DNA from: Pyxicephalus adspersus
Taxonomy: Eukaryota; Chordata; Amphibia; Anura; Pyxicephalidae
Length of the DNA: 64,000 nucleotides
Reading direction: 5' to 3'
Assembly (NCBI RefSeq): GCF_032062135.1
Contig: NC_092868.1
Location: 45,201,603-45,265,602, forward strand
Shown: piece after piece, positions 45,292 through 57,005 of the stretch
How the letters are laid out: each line of letters begins with the position of its first letter
Position numbering within the stretch: position 1 is the first letter of the stretch
Translations under genes and position numbers: made by a program
Notes under the pieces: model-generated
What the model was told of the DNA's origin: nothing
Databases searched by the model: none
The model's input: the letters and a program-made list of their open reading frames with translations, nothing else

Positions 45292-46045
45292 CAGTTGTTC
45301 TCAGACATAGTTGCTTCAGAGGTTGCTGGGGGTTTCCTAAGGCAATGAGAAATTACTGGCTCTCAGATATGTAACTACTGACATCAATGATCTTTTAAGC
45401 TATCTGTAAAGAAGTTTTTATCCCCCTGACCAACATATAAACATTTTTTTTGAAGACCACCAGTGAAAAAGCATTCTTGCAACTGATGACCACTGTAAGA
45501 AACATTTTTCCCATTGGCAACCGATGTAAAAAAAAACATTTTTTTCCTCTGATAACCAATGTAATAGGCATTTTACCCAATGACCACCAATGTAAGAAGT
45601 ATTCTTCCCATCGATCACCACTGTAAGAACCAATCTTCCCATTGATCACCACGGTAAGAAGCATTCTTTCCACTGCTCACAAATGTAAAAAGGACTCTGG
45701 CCACTGATCTCCAATTTAGGAAGTTTTCTTATCACTCTCCACCAATGTAAGAAGTATTCTTCCCATTGACTCCCAAAATAAGAGGCAATCTCCCACTGGT
45801 CACCAATGTAAGAAGCATTTTCCAACTGACCACCCATTTAATAACCTTTCAACCAAATGACTACCAATGTAAGAGGCATTGTTCCCAATGATCACAAACT
45901 GTAAAAAGCATTTTTCCCATTTACCACCAATGTATTCTACCTAATGACCACTAATGTGTATAGCATTCCTTCCACTGACCACCACCAACCAGGTCCCTGG
46001 GGACCTCATTTCATTTCAAGGCGTTCCCTTGTTGAACAAGGGCTG
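45292..46045. mobile_element. hAT-type MITE expanded by an internal satellite
   Basis: The left end CAGTTGTTCTCAGACATAG, with GCTTCAGAGGTTGCTGGGGG, matches the subterminal part of the copy at 31053. The right end is TTGAACAAGGGCTG. Flanks AGTTAGCC and GGTTAGAC agree at 6 of 8 bases. About 570 of its 754 bp is a tandem array. Minus-strand frames here (up to 92 codons) are translations of the satellite, not genes. Confidence 0.75.
45415..45985. repeat. 31-bp satellite, about 18 units, inside the hAT element
   Basis: The unit is GACCACCAATGTAAGAAGTA followed by TTCTTCCCATT. Most units are 30-31 bp; a few have short A- or T-run insertions. Units differ by several substitutions each, so the array is not recent. 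Confidence 0.92.
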
Positions 46046-46516
46046 GGTTAGACCCACTGGTGATTTGTTATTGTTGTCTGTGTCCCACAATTATGTTGTT
46101 AGGGAGGTGACGAGCAAAAGACTTCCAATGGGGACATACTGTATGCCCAGTGACAAATGTTCAAGGGGGGTCCCTTGCTTCCTATTGCATATCTATAGGG
46201 GAAGATATAAAGGGTAAACTCTCCTACAAGACACAGGCTGCAAAAGATAACATGATTGAGAGTTTAACCCCACCTTACTTTATACAAAGCCTAAAACCAT
46301 TTTGGACATATAGAATTTAATACAGAAAAGGGTCTAGTTTGGTGTTGTAAAGATAAATTCTACTTTTTTAATGCTGAACCCTTAAATACATAGGTTGTAT
46401 TTTTTTGATACAGGTATAAGGTAGTGGAACCTTGGATTTTAATCTAAGTACGTATACAGAATGGGTCCAGAAATTCTTCAAGTTAGTAGGAAGCCCCGTA
46501 GTATGGTATGCCAATG
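46046..46516. other. Plain stretch
   Basis: No gene or repeat recognised. Confidence 0.4.
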
Positions 46517-46686
46517 CACTAGGCCAGGGGTCAGCAACCTTTACTATCAAAAGAGCCATTTTGCCTCCTCTTCCACTAAAGAAAAATAGTCTGGAGCCGC
46601 AAAACATAACACAGTTTATAAACTTTTAAAAGTTTTAATATTTTTTTAATTTTACCTGTTACAACAAGTGTTTACAAGTTACAACA

Positions 46687-46790
46687 AGGCTTCTAGGGGC
46701 ATAGTTCAGTGTTTAATTTATTTCAAAGTAGGCCTACATGTAGGCCTACTTTGAAATAAATTAAACACTGAACTATGCCCCTAGAAGCCT
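46687..46790. repeat. Perfect 104-bp palindrome without spacer
   Basis: Bases 46687-46738 are followed at once by their exact reverse complement, 46739-46790, with no mismatch over 52 bp and the centre in GGCCTACA|TGTAGGCC. The right arm overlaps a second hairpin of 17-bp arms (46785-46801 and 46819-46835). Confidence 0.97.
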
Positions 46791-46839
46791 CCAGCTTCTA
46801 ACGTATCATCCTGTTACATTAGAAGCTGGAGGCTTCTAA

Positions 46840-47645
46840 CGTAACGGTAGATTTTTTTGATGGGCAGAGTTCTTTATGTTCTGACAATGCCTTAGCGATG
46901 AAATTTTAAGGGGAGTTAGCCACAGGTGTCCCTCATTTGCAGCTTTAATTTTGTTCACCTGTACCCCCCAATCTTGAGTAATTGGGGTTCAGGTGCTAGA
47001 AGCCTCCAGCAATGTGTAACAGGGTAGATTATTTTGATGGGCAGAGTTCTTTATTTTCTGACGATGCCTTAGCGATTCAATTGTAGGTGGTGTTAGTCAT
47101 AAGTGTCCCCCACCTGCACCTCTATTTTGGTCACCTGTACCGCCTCCCCCCCGTTCCAGAGAAATTGGGGTTCAGATGCTAGATGCTTCCAGCAATGTGT
47201 AACAGGGTAGATTTTTTTGATAGGCAGAGTTTTTATGAATTTTTAGGAGGTGTTAGCCACAGGTGTCCCGTACTTGCACCTCAAATTTTTTTCACCTGTA
47301 CCCCCGTTTCCAGATAAATTGGGGTTTAGGTGCTAGAAGTCTCCAACAATGTGTAACAGGGTAGGGGTTTTTTGATGGGTTGAGTTTTTAGGAGGTGTTA
47401 GCCACAGGTATCCCCCACTTGTACCTCTAATTTTGTTCACCTGTACCCCCTTCCTGTTCCAGAGAAATTGGGGTTCAGGTGCCTCCAGCAATGTGTAACG
47501 GTAGATTTTTTTGATGGGCAGAGTTCTTTATGTTCTGATGATAGCCTAACAATTAAATTTTAGGGGGTGTTAGTCACAGGTGTCCCCCACTTGCACCTAC
47601 ATTTTTGGTTTAGTACATCTCCCCATTCCAGAGGAATTGGGGTTC
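46840..47645. repeat. Tandem repeat of 140-183 bp, five copies, in the hAT interior
   Basis: GATGGGCAGAGTT and variants recur at about 46859, 47036, 47219, 47373 and 47513. Each is followed by a GGTGTTAGCCACAGGTGTCC part, TTCACCTGTACCCCC, AGAAATTGGGGTTCAGGTGC and CAATGTGTAAC. Copies differ by internal deletions, which explains the uneven period. Confidence 0.88.
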
Positions 47646-47866
47646 AAAGGAGGGGGATGTCATTGTACACACCCATTTGTACACGCCCCGTGGTAGATTT
47701 ATTTCACTGGTAGATTTTTTTCATTAGAACACCGGATAGGGAATCTCCCTCCTCCGCAGTGTCTCGGGAGGAAGGGGATCCCCCATCAGAGATCTCCCCG
47801 CGGCAGCCGAAGGGAGCCACAACAAGGAGGCTGAAGAGCCGCAGGTTGCAGACCCCTGCACTAGGC

Positions 47867-49449
47867 CCTTGGTAAAGAATCTAATAACAAAAGTAATGCC
47901 AAACCACCGAAATTCACCAAGATTTAATTGCAAGGTTCTTAGAAAAAGCCAATACTTTTTGGGTATACAAAACAGCTCCTGTGTGAGTTTTAAATACACT
48001 AAATAAAATTTGAAAAAATGAACACCTAAAAACCTCCAAACTTGTCTCTGGATCCTGAATCTCTTTGGCACTGTCACTCCTTTTATTTGAGCATTTATAC
48101 TGCTGTCTGTGTACAGATTTTGCTTTTCTTTCCTGTTAAATCACCAGGGCAGGAAGTGAAGAAAATCTCTTAAACAAGACAGCAGCAATAAAATCACTTG
48201 AATTTATTATTTTTTTAATGTAGTTTATAAAAAGAAATCTTATTTATTATTTTAGTACTTAAGAATGGAAAATACATTTTCTTTTTTTTACCATATATAA
48301 GATTTGTAGTACTTACACTCAACTAGTTGCTATAATAAATATTTTGTTTCTAGAGAATTTGTATTGTGCTTTGTTCTACAACAAATGACATTGTATTCTG
48401 AAAACTTTTCTTAACCCCTCCATAATTCACAACCATGTAATATACATTGTCTTAAAAGTCTCCGTCAGTGAAAAGCTTCTTCTGTTTGCTAAATATATTC
48501 CAAACGCATATATTTTCATAAAGCAATTTCCGTAAAGAAGGCAAGACAAAATGATAAAAAATGGAAACATATTTCTTATTTTTAAAGTAATTATCTTTAA
48601 GTAAACTGTTATCGCTCAGTGACAAATGGATCTCTGCCTGCTTTCCAAGTGTGTTACCATTAATCATCCCTTTTATTAGAACTTGGACTGGAAGAGGAAT
48701 TACTAATTTCCTTCTTGTTAGCAATTTACAAATTGAGTCTCCTCATGTTTAGTTGCCCTTGCGTTCCCTCTTGAGAAATGCCTTTGACTGTATACTGTTC
48801 CAAAATATTGTAGAAAATGAAATAGTGTAAATAAAAATTGTTTAAACATGAGTAGTTAGAATCCACGCAAGGACAAATGTCCTAAAACTGCAGCTTGTTA
48901 TTAATACTTTATTATGATAATTTTTTGAAAACCTGGATATGGACTGATATCAAGGTCCTGCAGAACAGGTTTTGGAGAAAAACAGTTCATGTGCTGACAA
49001 TGGGTTTAGAAGGAAAGACAGAGAGGCAGGGGGAATACAATAGCTCAATACTGTGCTATCCTAATAGGAGTGGAACCATGACAGCCCAGTCCTAAATCCA
49101 CAACCATTACCCTAAAAGAGATCACTGTGTAGCTTCCTATGAATTAGGATAATTTCAGGCAGGAGGTGCAGGCGTTCTGGCATGCATCCTGCCTTAGGTA
49201 ATGTCCATACATTACACTAGATGAGTGAAAAGATTAAAAGAAATAGCTAAAATTGGAGGGCTTCTTTTACACATTAGTTCATACAAGACTTAAAATGTAA
49301 CTGTGTTTGGGCTACTGACATTGAAGCATTTAATACATTCATAACAAGCAGTAAATTAAATAAAAAATAAGCCCTACCTGACTTCTGTAGCGGAAGGCAC
49401 TATGGAGCAATTCATCCTTCATCCAATTCAACCAAAGTTCACAGAAAAA
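47867..49449. other. Plain stretch
   Basis: No recognised repeat. A 90-codon minus frame at 48724-48452 has no family I know. Confidence 0.35.
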
Positions 49450-49458
49450 GCACTGATA

Positions 49459-50544
49459 CCATTTTTTTTTTTTTATTTGGTTTCAATAATTTTTATTGGG
49501 AAAGGAATTTTTAATATTACAGGAATAAACTGACAAGGAAACGAAAACAGGCAAGCAGAAGGGGAATGTGTAATGAGAACAATGAAACAAATTGGTCAAT
49601 GGCAACAGCAGTGATGTATAGCTGGAGACAAAAAGGTGTAAACAAACAGGTATCAACTGTGTACATCCTTGTAAAAAACTCCAAAACCAATTGCATCAAA
49701 ACAGTAAAGGAAAACAAAAGAAAATGAAAGGAGGAAAAGAGAAAGAGAGGGGTGCAGACTAGAGGGAAGGAGGGACCTGAAGCCAGATATGGACACTTTT
49801 ACGAAGTTGGGTGGTTTGGGCACGTTAACACTTTATAGAGAAAGTAGATTTCTATTAAAGTCTCTAAGTAAATAATTATCTATCCAAGGCTGCCATACAG
49901 TTTGGAAAAGATCAAAGGAGTCGTTCAATTTAGCGTGCAGTAGTTCATTAACAAAATACTAATTAACATTATTTTTCACTTGTTTCACATTGGGGTATTC
50001 AAGGACCAAGCTTTCGCCAATGCTTGCTTAGCAGCCATAAAAACAAAGCTGAGGAGTTTAAATTGATGTTTCGTACAGTTATTAAGTCGAAGAATTAACA
50101 ACGCTTCAAACAGGTCTTTTCTCACACTTCTACCCAGAACGGTATAAACAAGTTGATAAACACCTGTCCAAAACCTTTTAATGCGTGGGCAAGTCCACCA
50201 TACACGATACAAAGTATCAGCTCCGCCACATTGTCGAAAGAACAAATAGGATTGATTAGGGTGAAGTTTCGCCAACCTAGTCGGTACCAAGTACTATCTC
50301 ATGAGCAGTTTGTAGTTTGCCTCTTGAAGGCCCGCGTGAGCTACACCATGGGCTACTGTGTCCCAAATTTGATCCCATTGTGCTTCCTCCAAAGATCTGC
50401 CAATATTCTCTTTCCATCTAGACACATATAGTGGTTTAACTTTCACTTCTGCTGAAAGCAGGGAACCATAAACGGGCGAGATTACACCTTTACCCAAGGG
50501 ATCCTTATCACATTTACTTTCAAAAAACATAAGTGAGAGAGGAT
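49459..50544 (-). mobile_element. 5-prime truncated L1/Tx1-type LINE with target duplication
   Basis: On the minus strand it runs from a truncated ORF2 into a 3-prime UTR, an AATAAAAATTATTGAAACC-type terminus and a poly(A) tail (13 T on the plus strand, 49462-49474). GCACTGATA occurs directly at both sides (49450-49458 and 50545-50553): a 9-bp target-site duplication, as expected from target-primed reverse transcription. The copy is dead, having lost its 5-prime part, endonuclease and most of the reverse transcriptase. Confidence 0.9.
49840..50544 (-). pseudogene. L1 ORF2 C-terminal remnant
   Basis: The frame reads through PLYVSRWKENIGRSLEEAQW, then YLVPTRLAKLHPN, then the WWTCPRIKRFWTGVY segment typical of the C-terminal domain of L1-clade ORF2, ending in FMAAKQALAKAWSLNTPM. 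A TAG interrupts it at about 50294, where relatives have a tryptophan. A frameshift near 49985 moves the continuation (VNELLHAKLNDSFDLFQTVW) to another frame, again with a TAG at a usual tryptophan position. Family membership comes from recalled L1 C-terminal patterns. Confidence 0.88.
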
Positions 50545-50553
50545 GCACTGATA

Positions 50554-51885
50554 TATTTTATTGTGTTCTTTAAGCTCACTGTGCAGCCCTTTCCAGCAGT
50601 GACTTAGAAGATTTTGTTTACCTTTTTTAGTTTGAAATGGGAACAGAAATTAAATAATCTGGCAGGTGAAGGTAAGGTGAGCTAAAGAACTGCCATGAAA
50701 TTTAGGAATGAAATACTATTTCATCCAGGTGAGTAATAACTTGTTTTGGAGCAGAATTAAATTTTCTATCTCTGAACTGTTAAAATAGCTATATATACTT
50801 TTTATGGGTCTTCTAGCTTGTCCAGTGATGTCAAAGGTCCTTTCATTTCTACTCTAGTAGGGGTAGTGTGTAGTCCTCCCATGATAGCTTGTAGGCACAC
50901 TTCAGTACTCTAGGCCAAGGCTTGCATGATGACACATCACAGAGGGTACAGCCATGGCACACTGGATTTAGAGGAGGTGGGTTGAATGACATTGGCTGTT
51001 ACTCAATTCCAAAGAGGAGCACTACCAAGTTAAGGAACGGAACAGCACCAAAGTGCAGGCAGAGCATTTTTATTAATTCTAACAGTTTTTATTGTGTAAA
51101 GTAAAACATTTTAATTAAGCTAATATAAGTTATGCTCATGAAGAGTTAGATAATCAGTCAAGATATTATTTTACTTTATTTCTCTATTGAAGTGAAATCA
51201 GAATGTTGACAGCTGTCACCAATATAGTGGACAAGGCAAACTTCCCAGTACACCTACTTCTTGTGTGGTCACTGTAAGAGGAAATAAATTCAATCTACTG
51301 GAAACCAGCAATAAAAACTGTTTTACCCCTTACCCACTTTACTAAATAAAGGGTAACCAATCTGCACTTTAAATTCCCCTCAATTCAACCACACCGCACT
51401 GGAGGCCAAGAGAATTTTCACAAAATCTCCAAGGTGGTCGCAGACAACATAAAAAAATTGATCTATTTCCTTCCCTTCTTATTAAAACCTAAAATCATAT
51501 ATGGAGAGTTGAGCCTAAAGTTTTCATCTTAAAAAGAGTTTGCTTATTCACTAAGAGGACATTTAGCCAGAAATGAAATAAAAACCAGAACTTGGATGTG
51601 CCGAAATTCAGATAACTTTATTTTTCATATCTGACATTTGCTCAACCACTTCTTCTGACTCATTCAAAGTTAAAGACCATTGTAAGGCTGTAACCTTTTT
51701 ATTAGCTTTTAGCCAAAACAAGCAGATCGGTTGACAGTTAATTAAGCTGTTGAACAGTGAGAGATAAAATATCTAAACTGGAATGAAGTTCTGCGTCCAC
51801 AGCCTCTGCCTGTCAAAGTCAAGTGGTGCACTGGTTCATCATTCTATATATATACTATTATATACTACTATATATACTCATTACT
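50554..51885. other. Plain stretch
   Basis: No gene or repeat recognised. Confidence 0.4.
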
Positions 51886-51891
51886 TTATAT

Positions 51892-51915
51892 TTATATATA
51901 TATATATATATATAT
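51892..51915. repeat. TA dinucleotide microsatellite
   Basis: A TA run of 24 bp, with broken TATA-rich sequence upstream from 51845. Confidence 0.9.
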
Positions 51916-52343
51916 GGTAAAAACACAGAGGGGTTTTACTAAGTATCACTTCTGCAACCTGACCCACTGCTAATGATGGCAACTGGGAGTTTATAGGCAT
52001 TAATTGCCAAGTTCTATCACTGCGTTTAGGGTAAATCTATCAGTCTGGAATGTCATTGCTAACAGTATTGTGGAAGAAAGTAATAAATCATATGAAGGAT
52101 GCTTGGTTTTTGTCCTACAGCAACCCTAAATCACTGACACACAATTAAAATAATTTAGCCACAAAAGTCATGGGATTGTAAATCCTTTAAAGGGATTTTC
52201 CACTTTCAGAAAGAATGTGATAATGCCCCTCCCTTAAGTGTCTGATGACATACCAAAACAAGATACAGAGCATTATATACACATTTTAGTATTCTAATGC
52301 ACAAAAGGTAAACTTTAAGGAAATTTGAAACAACACCCATTAA

Positions 52344-52589
52344 AGTGGGAATGCCACAGGGTGACAAAGGTGATGTCCCATCAGCAATAAAATTAATTTA
52401 CCTGCCTGATTTCATTTTTTAATAACGCTCTATTCCATTGTAGGTGATGGCATCTTCACTCTGGGTTCTGCACCCATGTGTAGGCACAGGAGTTGATTTA
52501 TCTTATTGCAGAAGTGACATTTTCTTATCTCTTCTGCAATATTGAACCTACCTGCTCACATTTTTTACAAATATAGGTTTGGGTACACT
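52344..52589. mobile_element. TTAA-type MITE, decayed
   Basis: TTAA (52340-52343) precedes AGTGGGAATGCC, and GGGTACACT precedes TTAG. Interior words ACCTGCCTGATTTCATTTTT and GGTGATGGCATCTTCACTCTG follow the order of the element at 24146. The ends are weak inverted partners. Confidence 0.5.
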
Positions 52590-52663
52590 TTAGGTGAAAA
52601 GCTATTATAACAACATCTGTATTTTTACCTATCCCTCTTGCCTTACTTTACTGTATTACTGTA

Positions 52664-52664
<1 letters not shown>

Positions 52665-52709
<45 letters not shown>
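52665..52709. repeat. AT dinucleotide microsatellite
   Basis: An uninterrupted AT run of about 45 bp. Confidence 0.97.
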
Positions 52710-52712
<3 letters not shown>

Positions 52713-53154
52713 TAAATACATATATGTATATTATTGTTAGGTTGCAATACATTTTACACCTTTCTTCTGCAATATTGCAATAGGTTATATTTTCCATATA
52801 TTACTGAGAATTTGTGATCCATATCACTTTGGTCTACTGATCATTAGCGTAGACATAATGCATCACAGAGACATTAGTTTTTGGGTATCCAGGTAACTCA
52901 ATACGTACTCTGTCCAGACCACCAGGAGCTCAGCACCTCAAGTAAATGACCTTTATCACCCCATGACACCAGAGCTTGCTTATACACACTCATCCTCCCA
53001 CTCCCAGCCTTCATATGACTGCAGAATATACGTCTCATTAACCAGGATCATGTAGCACAGAGCACTAATAAAGTCACTTAACCATAAATATAGGTGTTCC
53101 CATGTAAAAACCAGCCTGAACTAGACAAAAACTCTTTATCAAGCTGCAAAAAAT
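52710..53154. other. Plain stretch
   Basis: No gene or repeat recognised. Confidence 0.4.
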
Positions 53155-53177
53155 GTATATATATATATATATATATA
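53155..53177. repeat. AT dinucleotide microsatellite
   Basis: A short AT run of about 22 bp continuing into AAATATATATTTAAT. Confidence 0.9.
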
Positions 53178-53800
53178 AATATATATTTAATATTAAATTA
53201 TTAGGTAAAAATTATTCAACTGATTTGAAAATAAAATTATTAAAGGTATATAACAACTAAAATCATATGTTTTTGTGTACTTATTGTTTCTAAGCATATT
53301 TTCACCATTATAGAATTTCGAGATTGACTAATGTTTATCTTTTCATATCCTAACTTTAAGGATATCTTATAATGTCATCTAGTGTGCAATGTGCACGCTA
53401 CTGTAGCTTTCAACAGATGATCAACAATAATCAGTCATTCTCTTTCCCAGTAAAATGAAACAATAATTCAACATTCAACAAGTCATTTTTATATTCTGCT
53501 GTGGAATACTTCGATTAGATACCAATTGTTTCCAGTTTTAGGCCGAATTTTGCTTTCTAATTTTAGGTTCATTTTAAAGTACGAACTCCAATTTTAGCTC
53601 TTTTTGCAGAACCATGGTCATTACTAGTATTTTCTGCATCCAACACTTTTTGATGGATGCATACACCACCAGTTGCATGCTACTTCCATTTGCTGGCCAC
53701 TATGCTGACACAGGTCATAGTGGTGATGTTGCAAAAGGTGGGAGGAATTATGGTGTGCAGTGGGCGACACAGCATCCAACACTCCCAGAAGTGTCATGTG
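53178..53800. other. Plain stretch
   Basis: No gene or repeat recognised. Confidence 0.35.
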
Positions 53801-53829
53801 GATGAAGCTGTATATTGAAGCTACCACTG

Positions 53830-54560
53830 GCTGGACTTGTACTGTAGGATTTTCTCATATTGTTTTATACTCCGCTTGTGTTAGGAAATGCTTACCTGCC
53901 CGTGGATCCCATGCTGTGCACCACTGCAGTATTACACAGTGTTTATGCTGTTTGGTGGTATCAGCAACAAGGAGAACAAGGAAATACCAGCATCTCCTGC
54001 TTCCCTTTAGCTTTGCAGCCTAGGATGTACCTTCTCTCTCTGTGCACTGCTAAAGGGGATTTTAGGAGCAGATTTGTTCCTGACTCCATTTTGCCCTGTC
54101 ATTGGCTGTTTATAGCCTTTCTGCTTACTGTCCTAAGTTGTCTGTTGTAGCGTTATGCTGAGCTGACCTGCTGCTGGTGTTTTTATTCATTAGATTTACT
54201 GTTTCTGACCATGTGAGTGTATGCTGCCTAGACTAACCTTGTGCCTGTGACCCCAACTCTGCTTTGTCTTTATCCTTGGATACCTCATCTGGTGAACTGA
54301 TTACATGTGTATGACCTCAGCTCTGTATCCTGGACTTCCCTTTGCTGGAATCCTTTGTACTGCATTTTCTGTGGGCTTTTGGTCCTCTGACAATCCTTCC
54401 CAAAGACACTATACCTTGTGCACAGAAGTCGTGGGGGCAACCATGTGCTAGGGTGGCGCATCTAACCTCCTGAGGCTGATCAGGGGCTTGCTAGAGCACA
54501 ACGTTAGATTGGGGGGCTGGCATCTGGCAAGCACTGGTGTTGGACCAGGGTCTTACAGCT
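53830..54560 (+). repeat. GC-richer dispersed-repeat-like block, possibly LTR-derived
   Basis: Pyrimidine-rich sequence with CTGACCTGCTGCTGG and TTGTGCCTGTGACCCC words, and a terminal part GCTGGCATCTGGCAAGCACT. A 96-codon frame (53860-54150) is leucine-rich but unrecognised. No second LTR, primer-binding site or pol motif was seen. Style resembles 12052-12420. Confidence 0.3.
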
Positions 54561-54650
54561 TGTAGTTGAATAATTATTGCCTGGTGACAGGGACTCTTTA
54601 GAGCAGCATCTCTGGGCCATAATAACAATGGCCAAAAACTCAAGGAATGT

Positions 54651-55033
54651 CAGGGGGTGTCAAACTCTGGCCCGTGGGCCAAATTTGGCCTTTAAGGTCC
54701 TTTTCTTGGCCCCCCAAAAGAATTCCGAAAATGAACTACATTTGACCCACCCTCATTACCACCTCACATCATCTTTTTCAATACATGCTATACATAGACA
54801 TTATTCCTGTACACCCATCATGCGACACAAAGCCTAGGCAATGATCACATGGTGCCTGACTACCAGGGGCATTGTGTTTGTTTCAATCCATTAGAGACTG
54901 CATAGTGTAATATTTAGTGTCAGACAAACTTGTGATGTGAGAGGATGAACAACACACAAATTTCAAGTTTGACTCCCAACTTGGTCTAAGATTTTAATTT
55001 CGGCCCTCTGTGTATTTGAGTTTGACACCCCTG
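54651..55033. mobile_element. hAT-type MITE (CAGGGGTGTCAAACTC family)
   Basis: The left end CAGGGGGTGTCAAACTC, with GGCCCGTGGGCCAAATTTGG, and the right end GAGTTTGACACCCCTG, with TTTCGGCCCTCTG, are inverted partners apart from one extra G. This family is widespread in vertebrate genomes. The flanks (AGGAATGT, ATCTAAGC) do not match, so the 8-bp duplication is not seen. Confidence 0.85.
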
Positions 55034-56800
55034 ATCTAAGCTACTGAGTCTGCTGTTACATGAAAGCTTGAAGGGGGTCCTATTGTTTTTCAGGAAAGAT
55101 TGCTTTTAGTGGGAAATTCTAAGACAGAACTTTGTTCCAGAATATTTCAGTCTACGCTTGATAAAGGAACAACTCCCCCCTTTATTACTATAGAAATTAG
55201 AACGTCTGTCTGGAGCCATGGATCAGCATGGATGGGTTTTCTTTGCAGAAATGAGCTGGACCCTTCCGCAAGAAATAAATCAGGAAGTTACATGTCTCTT
55301 CCTGTTTCCTAGACAATTTATGACTGTCTGATATTGCTCTACATGTATTTGGATGAGAGATTTCATGCTGGGTATATTCTCAGTGTGTTAGGTCGTCTTA
55401 GGAGAAACAAATAAGGGAAGAAAGAATAACTGATTCACTGATACATTTTGAACTGTTTTTTTTTTAATTGATGGAATATGTATTTTTACAGTAATAATTT
55501 TATAGACTGTGACAATATAACACTCATATCCCGGCCTTGGGGAGAGTACATCAACACAGTTTTTATTATGGATTCCGAGCAGTGGTCCGAATTAATGGAT
55601 CCTTAAGCATGCTGTATAGTCACTTTAAGCTGCTTTTAGATTTATGGAAAAGACGGTTCAGATTATCACCTCTTTTACTGTATGTGCACATATTCCCTAA
55701 CATAGATAATGTTGTTCTTCCTCTATCCATTTTAACATATATTTAAAGTGGATCTATATACAAGAAGTGAAGGGAACAAAAAGAAGGGTAATTGTGGCTA
55801 GCAGTACTCTGCACTTTATTTCCTTGAAAGCCTCTTAAAAAAATTGCAGGGCCCTTTTGTGTAAGGATGCATAGACATTGCTGTTCTGGGACTTTATAGT
55901 GGCATATTCACTATGTAAGTTCACAGAAGATATATCCCACCCACTCCTTTTATGACTGATGTTATCACAAGAGGAGTTAGTTTTGGTGATATCACTTTTG
56001 TTCTGGTCACTGTTCTCTTTGCCGGAGAGCAAGCTGTACCTAAAGTGCAAGAATCCCCCTGCTTTTGGTTCACTCTTTCTATGGCAAATCTGCAATACTT
56101 TAATCTTTTCTGCAGCTTCTTAAACATTACCCCACCATGATCTGACATCAGAAAGCAAAGCCCTGTCTCTACCATGTTGATTGCCTCCAAACAGAGATAC
56201 AGCACGGAGAAGACAGGTAAAGCAGTAATGAGTTTAAAAATAGTCCTTTGCTTGGCTTTTGTGGGCTTTTTGAAAAGCACAGATCTTCTTTCAGTCCCTT
56301 TTGCACTGGTTCTTGCACTGTGCCTACATTCCACAAAAAGCTAGGCTACACTTTAGCCTACATGGGCATCTAGTGTTTTTAGTATAGTTGACCCCAGACA
56401 AAGATAAGTCCAATATCACAACATTTCCAAAGCTCCCTCTATGACCAATTTAAAGTCCCCTTGACTAGAAGTCATATAAAGTTACTGATGCAGTGTGGTT
56501 GGCTTATACTTGGATACTATAGCAGAAAGATTACCTGCCACAAGAGGTAATTTATAGGGGCTGTTGAAGCACTCAGTAAACACCTGTCTTACCCTTTTGT
56601 GGCCCTAGCAGCTGGTGTACACCAACCCTAGTTTGCCTCCTGACTTTTGTTCTCTCCCATTCACTTTTCTGGGCTACAGCTCCTATTGTAACATTTCAGA
56701 ATACAACACTTTTGAACTTTAACCAGCCTGTTAGTTTGACCCAAGGCCACAACCCCAAATCTTTGAACAATTACACAAAATCTGAGGAAGTACCTCTGCA
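55034..56800. other. Plain stretch with one long unassigned frame
   Basis: A 137-codon minus frame (56334-55921) is basic in its first half. It shows no transposase, zinc-finger or other motif that I know, and overlaps shorter plus frames. No repeat is recognised. Confidence 0.3.
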
Positions 56801-56819
56801 ACCGGGACTTTTAAGGCCA

Positions 56820-57005
56820 ATGAATATTGATTACAATAATATAAATTCAAACCAAATTTTTTTTTAACATCATTAAAACAGACATCAACTAAAACCTTTA
56901 AAAATGTGAATCAAATATTGTCAAACATTACTATCCAGGTAACCTCAACAAAAATGTTACCGTGGTTTGACGCGTTTCGCGAAGTGTATCCGCTTCTTCA
57001 GGAAC
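56820..57005. repeat. Fragment carrying the CGCGTTTCG...GCTTCTTCAGG motif
   Basis: TGACGCGTTTCGCGAAGTG to CGCTTCTTCAGG (56969-57002) matches the motif in the loop of the foldback at 17273-17897. No inverted arms were found here, so it is a partial or different relative. Boundaries are approximate. Confidence 0.4.

Larger units (their letters stand above)
46525..47858. mobile_element. Large non-autonomous hAT element with exact 8-bp duplication
   Basis: Ends CAGGGGTCAGCAACC and GGTTGCAGACCCCTG are inverted partners, and CACTAGGC flanks both sides exactly (46517-46524, 47859-47866). Subterminal AGAGCC words occur at both ends (AAAGAGCCATTTTGCC left, AAGAGCCGCAGG right). The 1334-bp interior has no transposase frame. 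It contains a perfect palindrome and a five-fold tandem repeat. The 117-codon minus frame crossing its right end is incidental. Confidence 0.92.

Noticed and set aside
45395..45837. Minus-strand frames with a repeated tryptophan- and lysine-rich peptide pattern
   Set aside because: The apparent protein repeat is the 31-bp satellite read in successive frames; no start context or partner domain.
47724..48077. 117-codon minus frame
   Set aside because: It straddles the right end of the hAT element and unrelated flank; no motif seen.
55921..56334. 137-codon minus frame, basic N-terminal half
   Set aside because: No recognisable motif, no splice or promoter context, and overlapping plus frames; a translated search would settle it.
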